Source of the DNA: Oxalobacteraceae bacterium UBA6018
Lineage (GTDB): Bacteria > Pseudomonadota > Gammaproteobacteria > Burkholderiales > Burkholderiaceae_D
Assembly: GCA_002428015.1 (NCBI GenBank)
Contig: DIZW01000055.1
Span: 55,352-119,351 of the forward strand
Direction of reading: 5' to 3'
DNA: 64,000 nucleotides
The notes beneath the pieces are model-generated. The model made no database searches and had not been told where the DNA came from. It saw only the letters and a list, made by a program, of their open reading frames with translations. The first letter of the stretch is position 1, and every line of letters starts with the position of its first letter. Of this stretch, positions 17,744 to 26,690 are shown piece after piece. A program made the position numbers and the translations under genes.

Positions 17744-18535
17744 TCAAGGCAACAGATGCGTTTTCGCGTCGGCGCCCAGGCGCAGCAGAATCTGCGCGCT
17801 CGGCTGGCCGGTCGCGCCCAGCACCGTGGCGGCGGTTTGGCCGGCCACGGTGGTCAGTGCCTTGCCGCGCAGCTGTTCCAGTACCAGGCTTTGCGCATTG
17901 CCCGGATTGGCAGCGGTCCTGGCGATCAGCTGGCCGGTGAGGAAATCGGCCGGCACCGCCACTGCCGGCGCAACCATGTTCGCCTGAAGTACCGCCACCA
18001 CGCGGGCGCTTGAGGCGCCGAAGGTGGCATCGCCCGCGGCCAGCGCCTGGAACGTGTTGCTGCTCGCCAGGGCCGTGGCGGGCTGGTTCTGCGCTGGCGA
18101 TAGCGCTGACTGGGTGGCCACATACTGCACCAGGGCTTCAGTCAGCGGCGTGACGTTAGCCACACTGCCGCTGCCGGCGGCGATCGCGCGCAGCACCGTG
18201 GAAGTCGCGGCGGCCGGAATGGTGGCGGTGACCACGCACGGCCCCGAACTCAGCCCGCTGGTGGTCATGCTGTAGTTGCCGTTCGCGTCGGTCATGGCCG
18301 TGGCGTGGCCGTTGCGGCAGTCCAGCGTCACGGGCACGGCCGCCAGCGCGGTGCCGGACGGCGTCGCCGCGTTGGACGTAGCTACGGTGCCGGTGACGGT
18401 AATCGGCTTGGAGTCGAACGGGATGTCGGGATGGTTGCCGCCGCCACAGGCGGCCAGCGCAAACAATGCCGGTAGCGCGGCGGCGAGGGGAAGACGGGGT
18501 GCCGTGGCGAGCCAGGCGGTGCGGATGGTAGTCAT
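17744..18535 (-). CDS. Lipoprotein with carboxypeptidase-regulatory-like domain
   Basis: The 263-residue protein has a signal peptide ending in a lipobox (ALFALAACGGG), so it is probably lipid-anchored. Residues about 45-110 (ITVTGTVATSNAATPSGTALAAVPVTLDCRNG, then TDANGNYSMTTSGL) match the carboxypeptidase-regulatory/CNA-B-like beta-sandwich. The remainder is Ala-rich with no family I know. It lies 77 bp downstream of a TonB receptor on the same strand. I infer a surface or periplasmic partner of that receptor, possibly carbohydrate binding. It has no SusD resemblance. Confidence 0.65.
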   Translation of the reverse strand: MTTIRTAWLATAPRLPLAAALPALFALAACGGGNHPDIPFDSKPITVTGTVATSNAATPSGTALAAVPVTLDCRNGHATAMTDANGNYSMTTSGLSSGPCVVTATIPAAATSTVLRAIAAGSGSVANVTPLTEALVQYVATQSALSPAQNQPATALASSNTFQALAAGDATFGASSARVVAVLQANMVAPAVAVPADFLTGQLIARTAANPGNAQSLVLEQLRGKALTTVAGQTAATVLGATGQPSAQILLRLGADAKTHLLP

Positions 18536-18612
18536 GATGTGCTTTCAGGTTCTCGGACTAATCGGGGACGGTGGGGCGCCGCCGCGCGGCGAGCGCGGTG
18601 GCACCCACGCCG

Positions 18613-21465
18613 TTACAGGCTGCCGCGCAGGCTCAGCGAATAGATGCGGCCGGACTGGTTGGCCCCTTCCAGACGCGATTTTTCGTCGCCGAAGCGGCCT
18701 TCGAACTGGCGCAAGGTCTCATAGGTGCGGGTGTCGGTCAGGTTGCTACCGTCCAGGCGCACTTCGAGGTACTTGTTGATCTTGTAGCCGATCGATGCGT
18801 CGAGGTAGCCGCGCGCATTGAACCAGCGCTGGTAGCCGAGGGGATTGAGCGCCGTGTTGGTGTAATTTGCAAACGCCGACTTGTGGTTGTACGAGGTGCG
18901 CAGCGAAAACGGTCCGTCTTCGTAGTACAAGGTCGCCGCGATGGTGCGTTCAGGCACGATTGGCAGCGCGTAGCCGATGTTGTTGTAGGTGCGCACCACG
19001 CCGTCGGTCTTGATGTTGGTCAGGCTGACGATCGAACCGAGGTTGTTGAACGGGTACGGCAGGAACCGGTAGTTCTGCTGGTAGGCCAGTTCCAGCCCCT
19101 TGATGCTGAACGACTCCGCATTTTGCGAAAAGCGCAGTTCCACCGGGGCGTCCGGGTTGGCCGCCAGCGCCAGCTGGTTGTTGGCGGTGAACAGTTCCTT
19201 GGCAATACCGAGCGAGCTAAATGGAACGAACTGCGAGGTCGTCAGCGGACGGTCGCTGATATTCTTGCGGAACCCCGACAGCGCCAGCACCGAGCCTTTC
19301 TCGAAATACCATTCGAGCGCCGTGTCGAAATTGGTGGACTGCTCCGGACGCAGGTTGGGGTTGCCGGCCTGGACGATCAAATCGCCGGCGTTCGGCACGT
19401 TGAGCGAGCGGGCGATGGCCGAAATGGAGCTGCGCTTGATGGTCTTGCCCGCCGACGCGCGCCACACCAGGTCGTCCGTCAGGTCGTACGACACGCTGGC
19501 CGACGGCAAGGTGTTGCTGTAGCCGCCCTCCAGGTGGGCCGGCGCATAGCCGCTGCCCGGAACCTGAGCATAGTTGTTGATGTCGGTGTCGGTCTTGACG
19601 TAGCGCACGCCGACGTTGGCGCGCAATGGCCGGCCCAGCACTTCCTTCTCGAAATCGGACTGGACGTAGAACGCGCGCACCGTCTCGAGCGCATCGAAGG
19701 TGCCGCCCAGGTTGGACTGGGCATTGCGGTTCTGCTCGACGGCGTCGAGGGTGTCGTACACGAAGTTGCGGTCCACGGTGAGCCACTCCTGCGGCACGGC
19801 GCCGCCGACCTTGATCTTGTTCAGGTCGTTCGACACCATCAAGGTGCGGGCGTAAGCGATCTTGGCCGCATCGCTGGCGCTGGCGTAGGCGCCGCCGCCG
19901 GGGATGGACAGGCTGTTGAGCAGGTTCAGCGACACGAACTGATGCGATATCTTGGTGCTGGCAACCTGGCTCAGGCCGGTTTTCAGTTTGGCGTCGATGC
20001 CCCAGAAGCCATAGTCGTACTGCAGGCCCAGGCGCACTGTCTTCTGCTTGTCGGTCTCGGTGCGGTAGCTGCCGCTGTAGGTCATCGAATTGTAGATCTT
20101 CGGATCGAGCAGGTCGCGGTCGGTCGACAAGTCCGGGAACATCGCATCGTGGGTGGTGTTGAACGTGATCGTGTGGCGGAACGCCGCGTCACTGCCGTCG
20201 AGCGTGACGGTGGCGTCGCTGCGCCAGGCATCGCTCTGGTTGATCGCCACGGAGCCGTTCAGGCGCAGGTCATCGTTGACCCGGTACTTGGCGTTGATGG
20301 CGTTGTAGCGGAACTTGGTCTCGGACTTGCCCATGACGGTGTTGGTGCTCATGGTGTAGTTGCCAACCGTACCCTGCAGGTTGCTGTTGGCGTCCACCGT
20401 CACGTTGATCGGCACCAGCGCGCGCGCGCCGGTGCTGCCGTTGGTGACAAAGTTCATGTAATTGTTCTTGGTGTCATCCTTAAGCGTGGAGAACAGGCTA
20501 TCCCAGCTCACCTCCAGCTGGTCGCCCTTGTATTGCAGCGAGGTCGTCGCGCCGATGCGGTCGCGCACGTTGTCGGTGCCGGTGATGCGGAAAAAGCGCG
20601 GCAGGTTGGCGTCGTACAGCTGGGCCGTGGTCAGGTTGCCCAGGTTGGCGCGCGGGTCGCTCAGGTTCCACGCGTACTGGAAATTGCCCGGCGTGAAGCG
20701 CTGATTATAGTTGGCGTAGGTGCCGGTCGACTGGAAGCCGGCGTTGGCGTTGTGGGTCTGGTTCTGCGCAACGCTGGCCAGGAAACCCCATTTGCCCCAG
20801 GTATCGCTAAAGAGCACGTTGGCGCGCGGGCTGTAGAACTTGCTCTTGCTGTTGAACGAATCGGCGATGCCGTAGCGGATCACGCGGCCGCGCTTGTCGA
20901 ATGGGCGCGGGGTCTGCAGGTCGACCACGCCGGCCACGCCGCCCTCCTCCAGTTCAGCCAGCGGGGTCTTGTAGACGTCGACGCGGCCAAACAGCTCGGA
21001 CGGGAACACGTCGTAGTTGAAGTCGCGCGTGGCGTTACCGATGCCGCCGGCCGAGGTGGCGCGCACCGGCGCGCCGTTGAAGGTGGTGACTGTGTATTCG
21101 GAACCGAGACCGCGCAGCTGAATGCGCTGGCCTTCGTTGCTGGCGCCATCCTTGACCACTTCCACGCCCGGCAGGCGCACCAGGGCGTCGGCGATGTTTT
21201 GTTCGGGGAATTTACCGATATCCTCGGCCACGATCGAGTCGCGGATGCCGATTTCAGCGCGCTTGAGGTTCAGCGCTTTTTCCAGGCTGGAGCGAAAGCC
21301 CGTCACGACAACGGTCTGGACCGCGTCGCCCGTCTCGGCGGCCGGGGTGGCGGCGACACTGGCGCTCTGCTGGGCGCCCGCCGGCATGGCGAGCATGGCG
21401 CACGCGCTGGCTACGGCCAGGCTAAGCAGCGTGCGTTGTTGTTGTTGTTGTGGCTTCAATTTCAT
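18613..21465 (-). CDS. TonB-dependent outer-membrane receptor (TIGR01782 type, copy 1)
   Basis: About 950 residues with a signal peptide ending MLAMPAGA. The plug domain carries VVVTGFRSSLEKALNLKR, DIGKFPEQNIADALVRLPGVEV and RGLGSEYTVTTFNGAPV, typical of the TIGR01782 receptors linked to carbohydrate uptake. The barrel follows, ending in YSLSLRGSL. The start is ambiguous. ATG 21465 lies directly on the AGGAG, whereas the in-frame TTG at 21459 stands six bases behind AGGAG and may be the true start. Upstream ATGs (21507, 21492) lack a ribosome site. A (CAA)5 tract encodes a Gln run near the N terminus. A lipoprotein gene follows downstream and a GH28/GH49-like gene lies upstream. Confidence 0.9.
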   Translation of the reverse strand: MKLKPQQQQQRTLLSLAVASACAMLAMPAGAQQSASVAATPAAETGDAVQTVVVTGFRSSLEKALNLKRAEIGIRDSIVAEDIGKFPEQNIADALVRLPGVEVVKDGASNEGQRIQLRGLGSEYTVTTFNGAPVRATSAGGIGNATRDFNYDVFPSELFGRVDVYKTPLAELEEGGVAGVVDLQTPRPFDKRGRVIRYGIADSFNSKSKFYSPRANVLFSDTWGKWGFLASVAQNQTHNANAGFQSTGTYANYNQRFTPGNFQYAWNLSDPRANLGNLTTAQLYDANLPRFFRITGTDNVRDRIGATTSLQYKGDQLEVSWDSLFSTLKDDTKNNYMNFVTNGSTGARALVPINVTVDANSNLQGTVGNYTMSTNTVMGKSETKFRYNAINAKYRVNDDLRLNGSVAINQSDAWRSDATVTLDGSDAAFRHTITFNTTHDAMFPDLSTDRDLLDPKIYNSMTYSGSYRTETDKQKTVRLGLQYDYGFWGIDAKLKTGLSQVASTKISHQFVSLNLLNSLSIPGGGAYASASDAAKIAYARTLMVSNDLNKIKVGGAVPQEWLTVDRNFVYDTLDAVEQNRNAQSNLGGTFDALETVRAFYVQSDFEKEVLGRPLRANVGVRYVKTDTDINNYAQVPGSGYAPAHLEGGYSNTLPSASVSYDLTDDLVWRASAGKTIKRSSISAIARSLNVPNAGDLIVQAGNPNLRPEQSTNFDTALEWYFEKGSVLALSGFRKNISDRPLTTSQFVPFSSLGIAKELFTANNQLALAANPDAPVELRFSQNAESFSIKGLELAYQQNYRFLPYPFNNLGSIVSLTNIKTDGVVRTYNNIGYALPIVPERTIAATLYYEDGPFSLRTSYNHKSAFANYTNTALNPLGYQRWFNARGYLDASIGYKINKYLEVRLDGSNLTDTRTYETLRQFEGRFGDEKSRLEGANQSGRIYSLSLRGSL

Positions 21466-21538
21466 CTCCTGTGTGGGACAGAACCTGGACATGTGCAGAG
21501 CAATCATTATTGTTGCCCTATCGACAGTTCATGAGATT

Positions 21539-21552
21539 CATGATATCAGATA
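21539..21552. promoter_or_regulatory. TATCAGATA-type operator upstream of TonB receptor 1
   Basis: CATGATATCAGATA is an exact 14-base match to 1669-1682. Both copies are also preceded by ATCGACAGTT (1635-1644 and 21520-21529) at different distances. The site lies about 75-90 bp upstream of the receptor start. Shared control with the 1.7-kb and 26.5-kb regions is inferred. Confidence 0.5.
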
Positions 21553-21661
21553 ACTGGTCTATGGCAAGGCGATTTTTCACCCATCCTATGCCTGTGGCGC
21601 GGGGGCAACAGGCACGCCATGATCCTGCCCATGCGGCTTCTTACATTGTCATCCGCGCACG

Positions 21662-23356
21662 CTAATGGACGAAGCGCACTCCGCTGACATGCTCGTTGAT
21701 GCGGATGTGACTGTCCGCCAGCGAGCGCAGCGGTTTTCCGGCCACGGTCAGGTTGCGAAACGTCAGCCCCCGCACGGGCGAGCGCTCCGTGCCAAGCACA
21801 AAGCCTTCGTCGGGCAGCAACTGGTCGAGCGCGATATCCTCGAACGTCAGGTCGGTGATGCCGCCGGGCACCAGGCTGGTATCGAAGCCGACCAGGCGTG
21901 CCAGGTTGTAGCCGTTGTTGTTGCTGTTGCCGGGGCGGCGGCGTTCTTCGAACACGATATCGCGCAGCAGGACGTTGCGCATGGCCTTGACGGGACGCCG
22001 CTTCGGGCTTTTATTGCTTTCCAGGTAGAACATAAAAGTCGATCCTTCCCGGCCGATCATGTCCACGTGCTCGACAACGAGGTGATCGATCGGCGCCATG
22101 TTGTCGTAGATTTGCATGAACAGCATGAAGCGGCCCCACGCCCCGCCCCACACGACCGCGTTCGACACGCGCGTGTTGCGCCCGCCCTTGGTGACGAAGA
22201 AATCGTCATTATTAAAAATGAACACATCCTCGACCAGGTTGTCGTTGCCGGTGATCCAGATACCGTCGGTGCAGCCGTTCCAGCTCACCATCTTCAAGTT
22301 GCGGTAGACGTTGTCATGGGTCGCGTCGCCATGCGCGCTGGCGTCTTCCAGCGCCACCTGCCAGGTGGTACTCTGGACAAAGGTGATGCCTTCGAGCGTG
22401 AAGTGATGGCTGCCGGCGCCGCCGACGGCCGCCATGGTGTACTGCCAGCGCGGGTCCACCTGGGTGAACGGCCATGCGCCGCCGGAGAGCAGGCCGCGCC
22501 CGCGGATGGTGATGTTGCTGCTGCCCGTGGCCAGGCGGAAGCGTCCTTCGACGATGGCGCCGCCGGCGATGTAGACGCGCTCGTTCGACTTGAGCTCGAG
22601 CGTGCCGTCGCCGCCGATGCGGTGCAGGCCCGGAGCGAAATAGTAGGTGGCGTCCAGGTCGGGCACGTCGGGCGTGTCGGCGAACAAGAACAGCGGGTCG
22701 CGCCGACCGTTGATTTCCACCGACAGCTTCTGGGCCTGCTGCAGCGTCAGTTCCACCGTGCGCCGGTCCGCGCTCACGCGCCTGGCGATACCGCGGCGCA
22801 GCGGGCGCACCACGATCTGGTCGGCCAACTCGCCCGGCAGCAGGAGCGTGATGCGGACATCGACCGCCATGCCGGCAAACGAGAACGGCACGAACGACGC
22901 ACTGCGCAGGTCGGCCTTGCCCGTGTCGAGCCGCCCGGGCAGCACCGGCCCGGGCATGCCGGTCTGGCCGGCGCCGATTAGCACGTCGGCGCGGCGGGCC
23001 GGATCGGGATTGAAGAAGTCGCGCATGACCCAGTCGTTGCGGGTTTCGAAAACGAAAGCGCTTTGGTAGGCCGATGCCGGCGCCGCCTGCGGCTTGACCT
23101 CCACCCGGTAGCGCTGCGAGTGGTACAGCCGCGCCACGCCGGACAGGTCGAGCGTCTGCGGATAAGGCGGCACCACCAGCTGCGGCAGCGGCGCGGCCCA
23201 GGTGGCGTGCGCGCACAGCATCAGCAGTGGCAGTAACAGCAGCGCCAGCATGCGTAGCAGCGCCAGCGCCGCGGCGCAGTGCCAGGGATAGGGATAGGGA
23301 TAGGCGCGGGCGCGCGGCGTGCTGTGCGCCGGGAGGGCAAGGGGGAAGGTAGACAA
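21662..23356 (-). CDS. GH28/GH49-like (clan GH-N type) secreted beta-helix glycosidase
   Basis: The 564-residue protein contains a hydrophobic export segment (LALLLLPLLMLCAHATWA) and then a beta-sandwich-like part with LSVEINGRRDPLFLFADTPDV. A beta-helix follows with WNGCTDGIWITGNDN and FNNDDFFVTKGG. The TDG and paired-Asp motifs match the catalytic arrangement of GH28 polygalacturonases and GH49 dextranases. The substrate is unknown. I use TTG 23356 because GGAGCTGCC stands at a good distance; ATG 23251 lacks a ribosome site. The extra N-terminal region contains a small (AGGGAT)3 repeat at 23284-23301. A fragment of a homologous gene survives at 38948-39016. Confidence 0.75.
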   Translation of the reverse strand: MSTFPLALPAHSTPRARAYPYPYPWHCAAALALLRMLALLLLPLLMLCAHATWAAPLPQLVVPPYPQTLDLSGVARLYHSQRYRVEVKPQAAPASAYQSAFVFETRNDWVMRDFFNPDPARRADVLIGAGQTGMPGPVLPGRLDTGKADLRSASFVPFSFAGMAVDVRITLLLPGELADQIVVRPLRRGIARRVSADRRTVELTLQQAQKLSVEINGRRDPLFLFADTPDVPDLDATYYFAPGLHRIGGDGTLELKSNERVYIAGGAIVEGRFRLATGSSNITIRGRGLLSGGAWPFTQVDPRWQYTMAAVGGAGSHHFTLEGITFVQSTTWQVALEDASAHGDATHDNVYRNLKMVSWNGCTDGIWITGNDNLVEDVFIFNNDDFFVTKGGRNTRVSNAVVWGGAWGRFMLFMQIYDNMAPIDHLVVEHVDMIGREGSTFMFYLESNKSPKRRPVKAMRNVLLRDIVFEERRRPGNSNNNGYNLARLVGFDTSLVPGGITDLTFEDIALDQLLPDEGFVLGTERSPVRGLTFRNLTVAGKPLRSLADSHIRINEHVSGVRFVH

Positions 23357-23479
23357 GGCAGCTCCATGAACAGGACCGGCCCATGGCGCAGCCTGACGAT
23401 CACGCTGCCCGGGCGGACGCCGGCCACTGTTGCATGGGCGGGGCGCGCGCGCAATGATGATTTCTCCACTGGAATTACA

Positions 23480-23931
23480 CTATATCGCGCGACGGCGGCG
23501 GCGCGCTGGCGGCGCCGCCCCGCCCGCCCGCATCGGGCATCTGCTCGACGGCCTTGAGCACCTGCTCCTGTCAGGCCCGCGGCGCGGCGCTGCATTGTCG
23601 GTCTGCACCGTCGCTAGCGCCGCCGGCGCCGCGCCACCGAAATCGATGCCCAATAAGAACGCGTCGCCGGCCTGGAGCGCGCCCAGTTGCGCATGGTCAC
23701 TGGCGACGATGAATGCGTCGGCGTACTGCGTCAGCGCGGTGCAACCGTCGCTGCCCAGCGCCGGCATCGGCATCGGCATCGGCATCGGCATCGGCATCGG
23801 CATCGGCAGTATCAGGTGCCAGGCCAGCGCGTGGTCGCGCATGTGCCCGACGATTTCCGTCATGATCGTGCCGTCGCTGATCTCGTTCTCGCCAAACAAC
23901 AACGCCCACGGGTCGGTTTGCCTGCGTCCAT
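23480..23931 (-). pseudogene. Broken XylR-type (LacI-like sensor/AraC) regulator, N-terminal remnant
   Basis: The frame reads ALLFGENEISDGTIMTEIVGH, then TQYADAFIVASDHAQLGAL and VQTDNAA. It aligns with the N terminus of the intact regulator at 60645-61835 (VALLLGNEEIHNGRITGGIVEH, LMLHADAFIGSSDEHDLGPL, AVLADNAA). Its natural start (ATG 23931 with GGGAG ahead) is in another frame. The homology is lost after DNAA, and the whole AraC DNA-binding half is missing. A Met-Pro run encoded by (CGGCAT)7 interrupts the alignment. It is a truncated, frameshifted relic next to the GH28/GH49-like gene it may once have controlled. Confidence 0.75.
23762..23803. repeat. Hexanucleotide microsatellite (CGGCAT)7
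   Basis: Seven perfect tandem copies of CGGCAT are followed by the variant CGGCAG, inside the regulator relic. On the minus strand they read as a Met-Pro dipeptide run. Slippage here keeps frame because the unit is six bases. A second, shorter hexamer tract, (AGGGAT)3, lies 460 bp away at 23284-23301. Confidence 0.9.
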
Positions 23932-24083
23932 GGTGTTCTCCCTGTACCGGCGCGAATCGATCGGCCCAGCCACCGCCACGCAGCGGACCGCAACTCAGCG
24001 ACTCGAGCGCGGGCCGGGCCAGCACCGGTCGCGCCGCTAAGGCCCATTCCGATCATCGCGGCGCCGTCGCCGCCCCTGCGACC

Positions 24084-26357
24084 TTACTCGGCGGCTGGCG
24101 CCGACAGCGACGGCGGCGGCACGCCCGCCCCCCAGCTGCTGGGCTGCTCGCTCATCGTGAAGGTGATCTCCGCGCCGTTGGCGATGTCGGCGTGGCGCAG
24201 CCAGGCCTGGTTCCAGGCATGGCCGTTGACCGTGACGGCGCTCACGTAGCGCCTGGCGGCGCTGGTTCCTGGCGCGCGGATGATGACCTGGCGACCGTTG
24301 CCGAGCCGGATGGTCGCCTTGCTGAACACGGGGCTAGCCAGGTAGTAATAATCTTGCCCCGCGTTGGGATAAATGCCCAGCATTGCCCACAGCAACCAGG
24401 TCGAGGTGGTGGCGCTGTCATCATTGCCGGGCAGGCCGGCGCGGGTGTCGTTAAAGTTGCCGATCGCCTGGCGCAGGTAGTACTGGGTCAGGTCGGGCCT
24501 GCCCGCATGGCTGAACAGGAAGGTTTGCAGCATGCCCGGCTCGTTGTAGGCTTCGTAGTAATGCTCGACGGCCGTGCGCAGCTTCTCGACGAAGGGCCGG
24601 CGCCCGCCCATCAGGTTGATCAAGCCCTGCGGATCGTGCGGCACGTACCAGCTCCAAGTCCAAGCGTGGCCCTCGTAGTATTCGGCGCCGGTGCCGGCCG
24701 AAATCCGGGTAGCGTCGCCATGGATGTCGCCGGTGGGGTTGAACGGCACATGCCAGCTGCCGTCCTTGTTCTTTCCACGCATGAAACCGGTGTCGGGGTC
24801 CCACACATGGCGATACCAGAACACCCGCCGTTCCAGCTCGGCGACCTCGGCCGCACTGCCGTAGCGCCGTGCCAGCGTCAGCACGGCCGCATCGTCGTGC
24901 ACGTATTCGAGCGTGCGCGAGACTGACTGCACGTCCTTATAGGCGCTGATATCGGCGGGCACGTAGCCGTAGGCGCGATAGTCGTCCAGGCGGAACCGGC
25001 CCTTGTCGGGGCGGTCGTCGATGTGCGGGTTATCGTCGACGAAGGCGTTCTTGCGCACCGCCCGGTAGGCCACGCGCCAGTCGATTCCAGGCAGGTGCTT
25101 GACGTAGGCATCGGCGATGATGACGTCGGCGTTCGACCCGTTTTGCACGTGTTCGTAGTGATGTGCGCTGTGCGCGTCGCCGGTCCAGCCATCGTGGCGG
25201 TAGTAGCCGAGGATACTGTTGACGATGCCGCTTTGCACCTTGGGCGCGATCAGCGTCAGCATCGGATTGACGGTGCGGAAGGTATCCCACATGCACAGGA
25301 TGTTCTCGTAATAGGTGTCGTTGCCGTAGCGCGCGGGCGCTTCGCCGGTCCAGTCGTTGGGCGACAGGTGCAGCCGGTAGAGGGCGCTGTAGAACTGGCG
25401 GCGCTGGGCCGCGCTGCCGCCTTCGACCTCGATGGCCGACAGCGCGCGCCGCCACTGGGCACGCGCCGCTTCGCGCGCGCGCGCAAAATCGAAGGCGGGT
25501 GCCTCGGCCTCGATGTAGCCGCGCGCCCGAGCCACGCTGCGATACGACAGCGCCACCGTCGAATTGACGACCTGACCGCGGTGCGCGGCGAAATCGAGGT
25601 AGGCGCCGATGCGTGCCCCTTCCACGCTCGCGCTGCCGGCACGCACGGTGCCCGCGTCGGTCCAGGTGCCCGAGGCGGTAAACGGCGTGTCGAAGCGGGC
25701 CACGAAATACACCTTCCAGCTGCGCGTACTGCTACGCGCGCCCTGGTAACGCATGAAGCCGGACACTTCGCGCCGCGCCGCGTCGATCCGCACCGCGCCG
25801 CCGAGCGGCTTGGCCGAGTTCCAGGACGGCGTTTCGTCGCCGTACAGCACATGACCGGCATCGACCAGCACATGGCCCTGCGCTCCGGCAGGGAAGGTGT
25901 AGCGGTGCAAGGCCGCGTGGCGCGTCGCGGTCAGTTCCACCTTCACCTGCCAGGGCGCCAGCGTCACCGCGTAGTACCCGGGCGAGGCCACCTCGTCGAG
26001 CTTGCCGGAGGCGCTCACCGCGCCTGGCTGGACCAGCGCACCGGTGAGCGGCATGAGCGAGAGGTGGCCGTACAGCGGCCCGCCCATGCCGGAAATGTGC
26101 TGTTGCGAGAAGCCGTTGATGGGTTTGTCGTTCTTGTAGCCGGACGCGCCACTGCCCGCCCCGGTATCGGGACCGACCTGGATGAAGCCGAACGGCACGG
26201 TGGCGCCGACGAAGACATTGCCTTCACCAAGGGTCCCGATGAAAGGATCGACTTGCTCCACCGCGGCGGGCGGCGCCGCGGCGGCGGCGCCGCACCAGGA
26301 CAGCGACAACGTCAGGAAGGCGGCAATACCGGCGTGGGGAAAATGGCAACAGGTCAT
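24084..26357 (-). CDS. Glycoside hydrolase family 92 alpha-mannosidase (copy 2)
   Basis: I choose ATG 26357 because it starts a signal peptide (MTCCHFPHAGIAAFLTLSLSW). The frame upstream is non-coding promoter sequence. The 757-residue enzyme shows VDPFIGTLGEGNVFVGATVPFG, INGFSQQHISGMGGP, NGSNADVIIADAYVKHLPGID and GNDDSATTSTWLLWAMLGIYP, the last carrying the paired Asp residues. Compared with copies 1 and 3, the usual GNDDSGAMSSW has become GNDDSATTSTW, a small change beside the active site. It would be a periplasmic exo-alpha-mannosidase. Divergent from the beta-helix lipoprotein gene at 26691. Confidence 0.9.
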   Translation of the reverse strand: MTCCHFPHAGIAAFLTLSLSWCGAAAAAPPAAVEQVDPFIGTLGEGNVFVGATVPFGFIQVGPDTGAGSGASGYKNDKPINGFSQQHISGMGGPLYGHLSLMPLTGALVQPGAVSASGKLDEVASPGYYAVTLAPWQVKVELTATRHAALHRYTFPAGAQGHVLVDAGHVLYGDETPSWNSAKPLGGAVRIDAARREVSGFMRYQGARSSTRSWKVYFVARFDTPFTASGTWTDAGTVRAGSASVEGARIGAYLDFAAHRGQVVNSTVALSYRSVARARGYIEAEAPAFDFARAREAARAQWRRALSAIEVEGGSAAQRRQFYSALYRLHLSPNDWTGEAPARYGNDTYYENILCMWDTFRTVNPMLTLIAPKVQSGIVNSILGYYRHDGWTGDAHSAHHYEHVQNGSNADVIIADAYVKHLPGIDWRVAYRAVRKNAFVDDNPHIDDRPDKGRFRLDDYRAYGYVPADISAYKDVQSVSRTLEYVHDDAAVLTLARRYGSAAEVAELERRVFWYRHVWDPDTGFMRGKNKDGSWHVPFNPTGDIHGDATRISAGTGAEYYEGHAWTWSWYVPHDPQGLINLMGGRRPFVEKLRTAVEHYYEAYNEPGMLQTFLFSHAGRPDLTQYYLRQAIGNFNDTRAGLPGNDDSATTSTWLLWAMLGIYPNAGQDYYYLASPVFSKATIRLGNGRQVIIRAPGTSAARRYVSAVTVNGHAWNQAWLRHADIANGAEITFTMSEQPSSWGAGVPPPSLSAPAAE

Positions 26358-26690
26358 GGAGGCGATCACAGTGGACGGTGCACGGACTGGGCGCGCAATG
26401 GGCAACGAAACGGGTGCGCACCGGGACCGGCATGGACGCGAATGGGTGCGCGATGCACCGATGCGGCAAACTGCCGCCAGTATCGCCGAACCTATCAGAT
26501 ATGTATACAGAGCCGGTGGCGGCGTGGCGCGCACGCCACGCTCCTCCGGGGCCGGCCCCTGCGACCGACATTTTCATAAATACCGCGTCGATAAAACAGA
26601 ATTGTCGCCACGTATGTGGATGCCTATGCTGAATAAAAAACGGCTGGCCGGTCCGCGCCGCGCCGCCATCGATCTACTCGGGAGACTGAT
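26358..26690. promoter_or_regulatory. Divergent promoter region with TATCAGATA and a GTATAC palindrome
   Basis: TATCAGATA at 26493-26501 is immediately followed by ATGTATACAG (26501-26510). Its GT-AT-AC core resembles operators of FadR/FCD-type GntR regulators. The site is about 135 bp from the GH92 start and 190 bp from the beta-helix start. The first gene of the window is an FCD regulator, so control by it or a relative is possible but only inferred. No gene is seen here. Confidence 0.4.

Noticed and set aside
17744..18535. SusD-like partner of the TonB receptor
   Set aside because: No tetratricopeptide-like helical fold is visible; the only recognisable part is a carboxypeptidase-regulatory-like beta domain.
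18571..21534. 987-codon plus-strand open frame opposite TonB receptor 1
   Set aside because: It is an antisense shadow of a clear receptor gene with no family features.
23762..23803. CRISPR-like or functional repeat array
   Set aside because: The seven hexamer units have no spacers, so this is a simple microsatellite.
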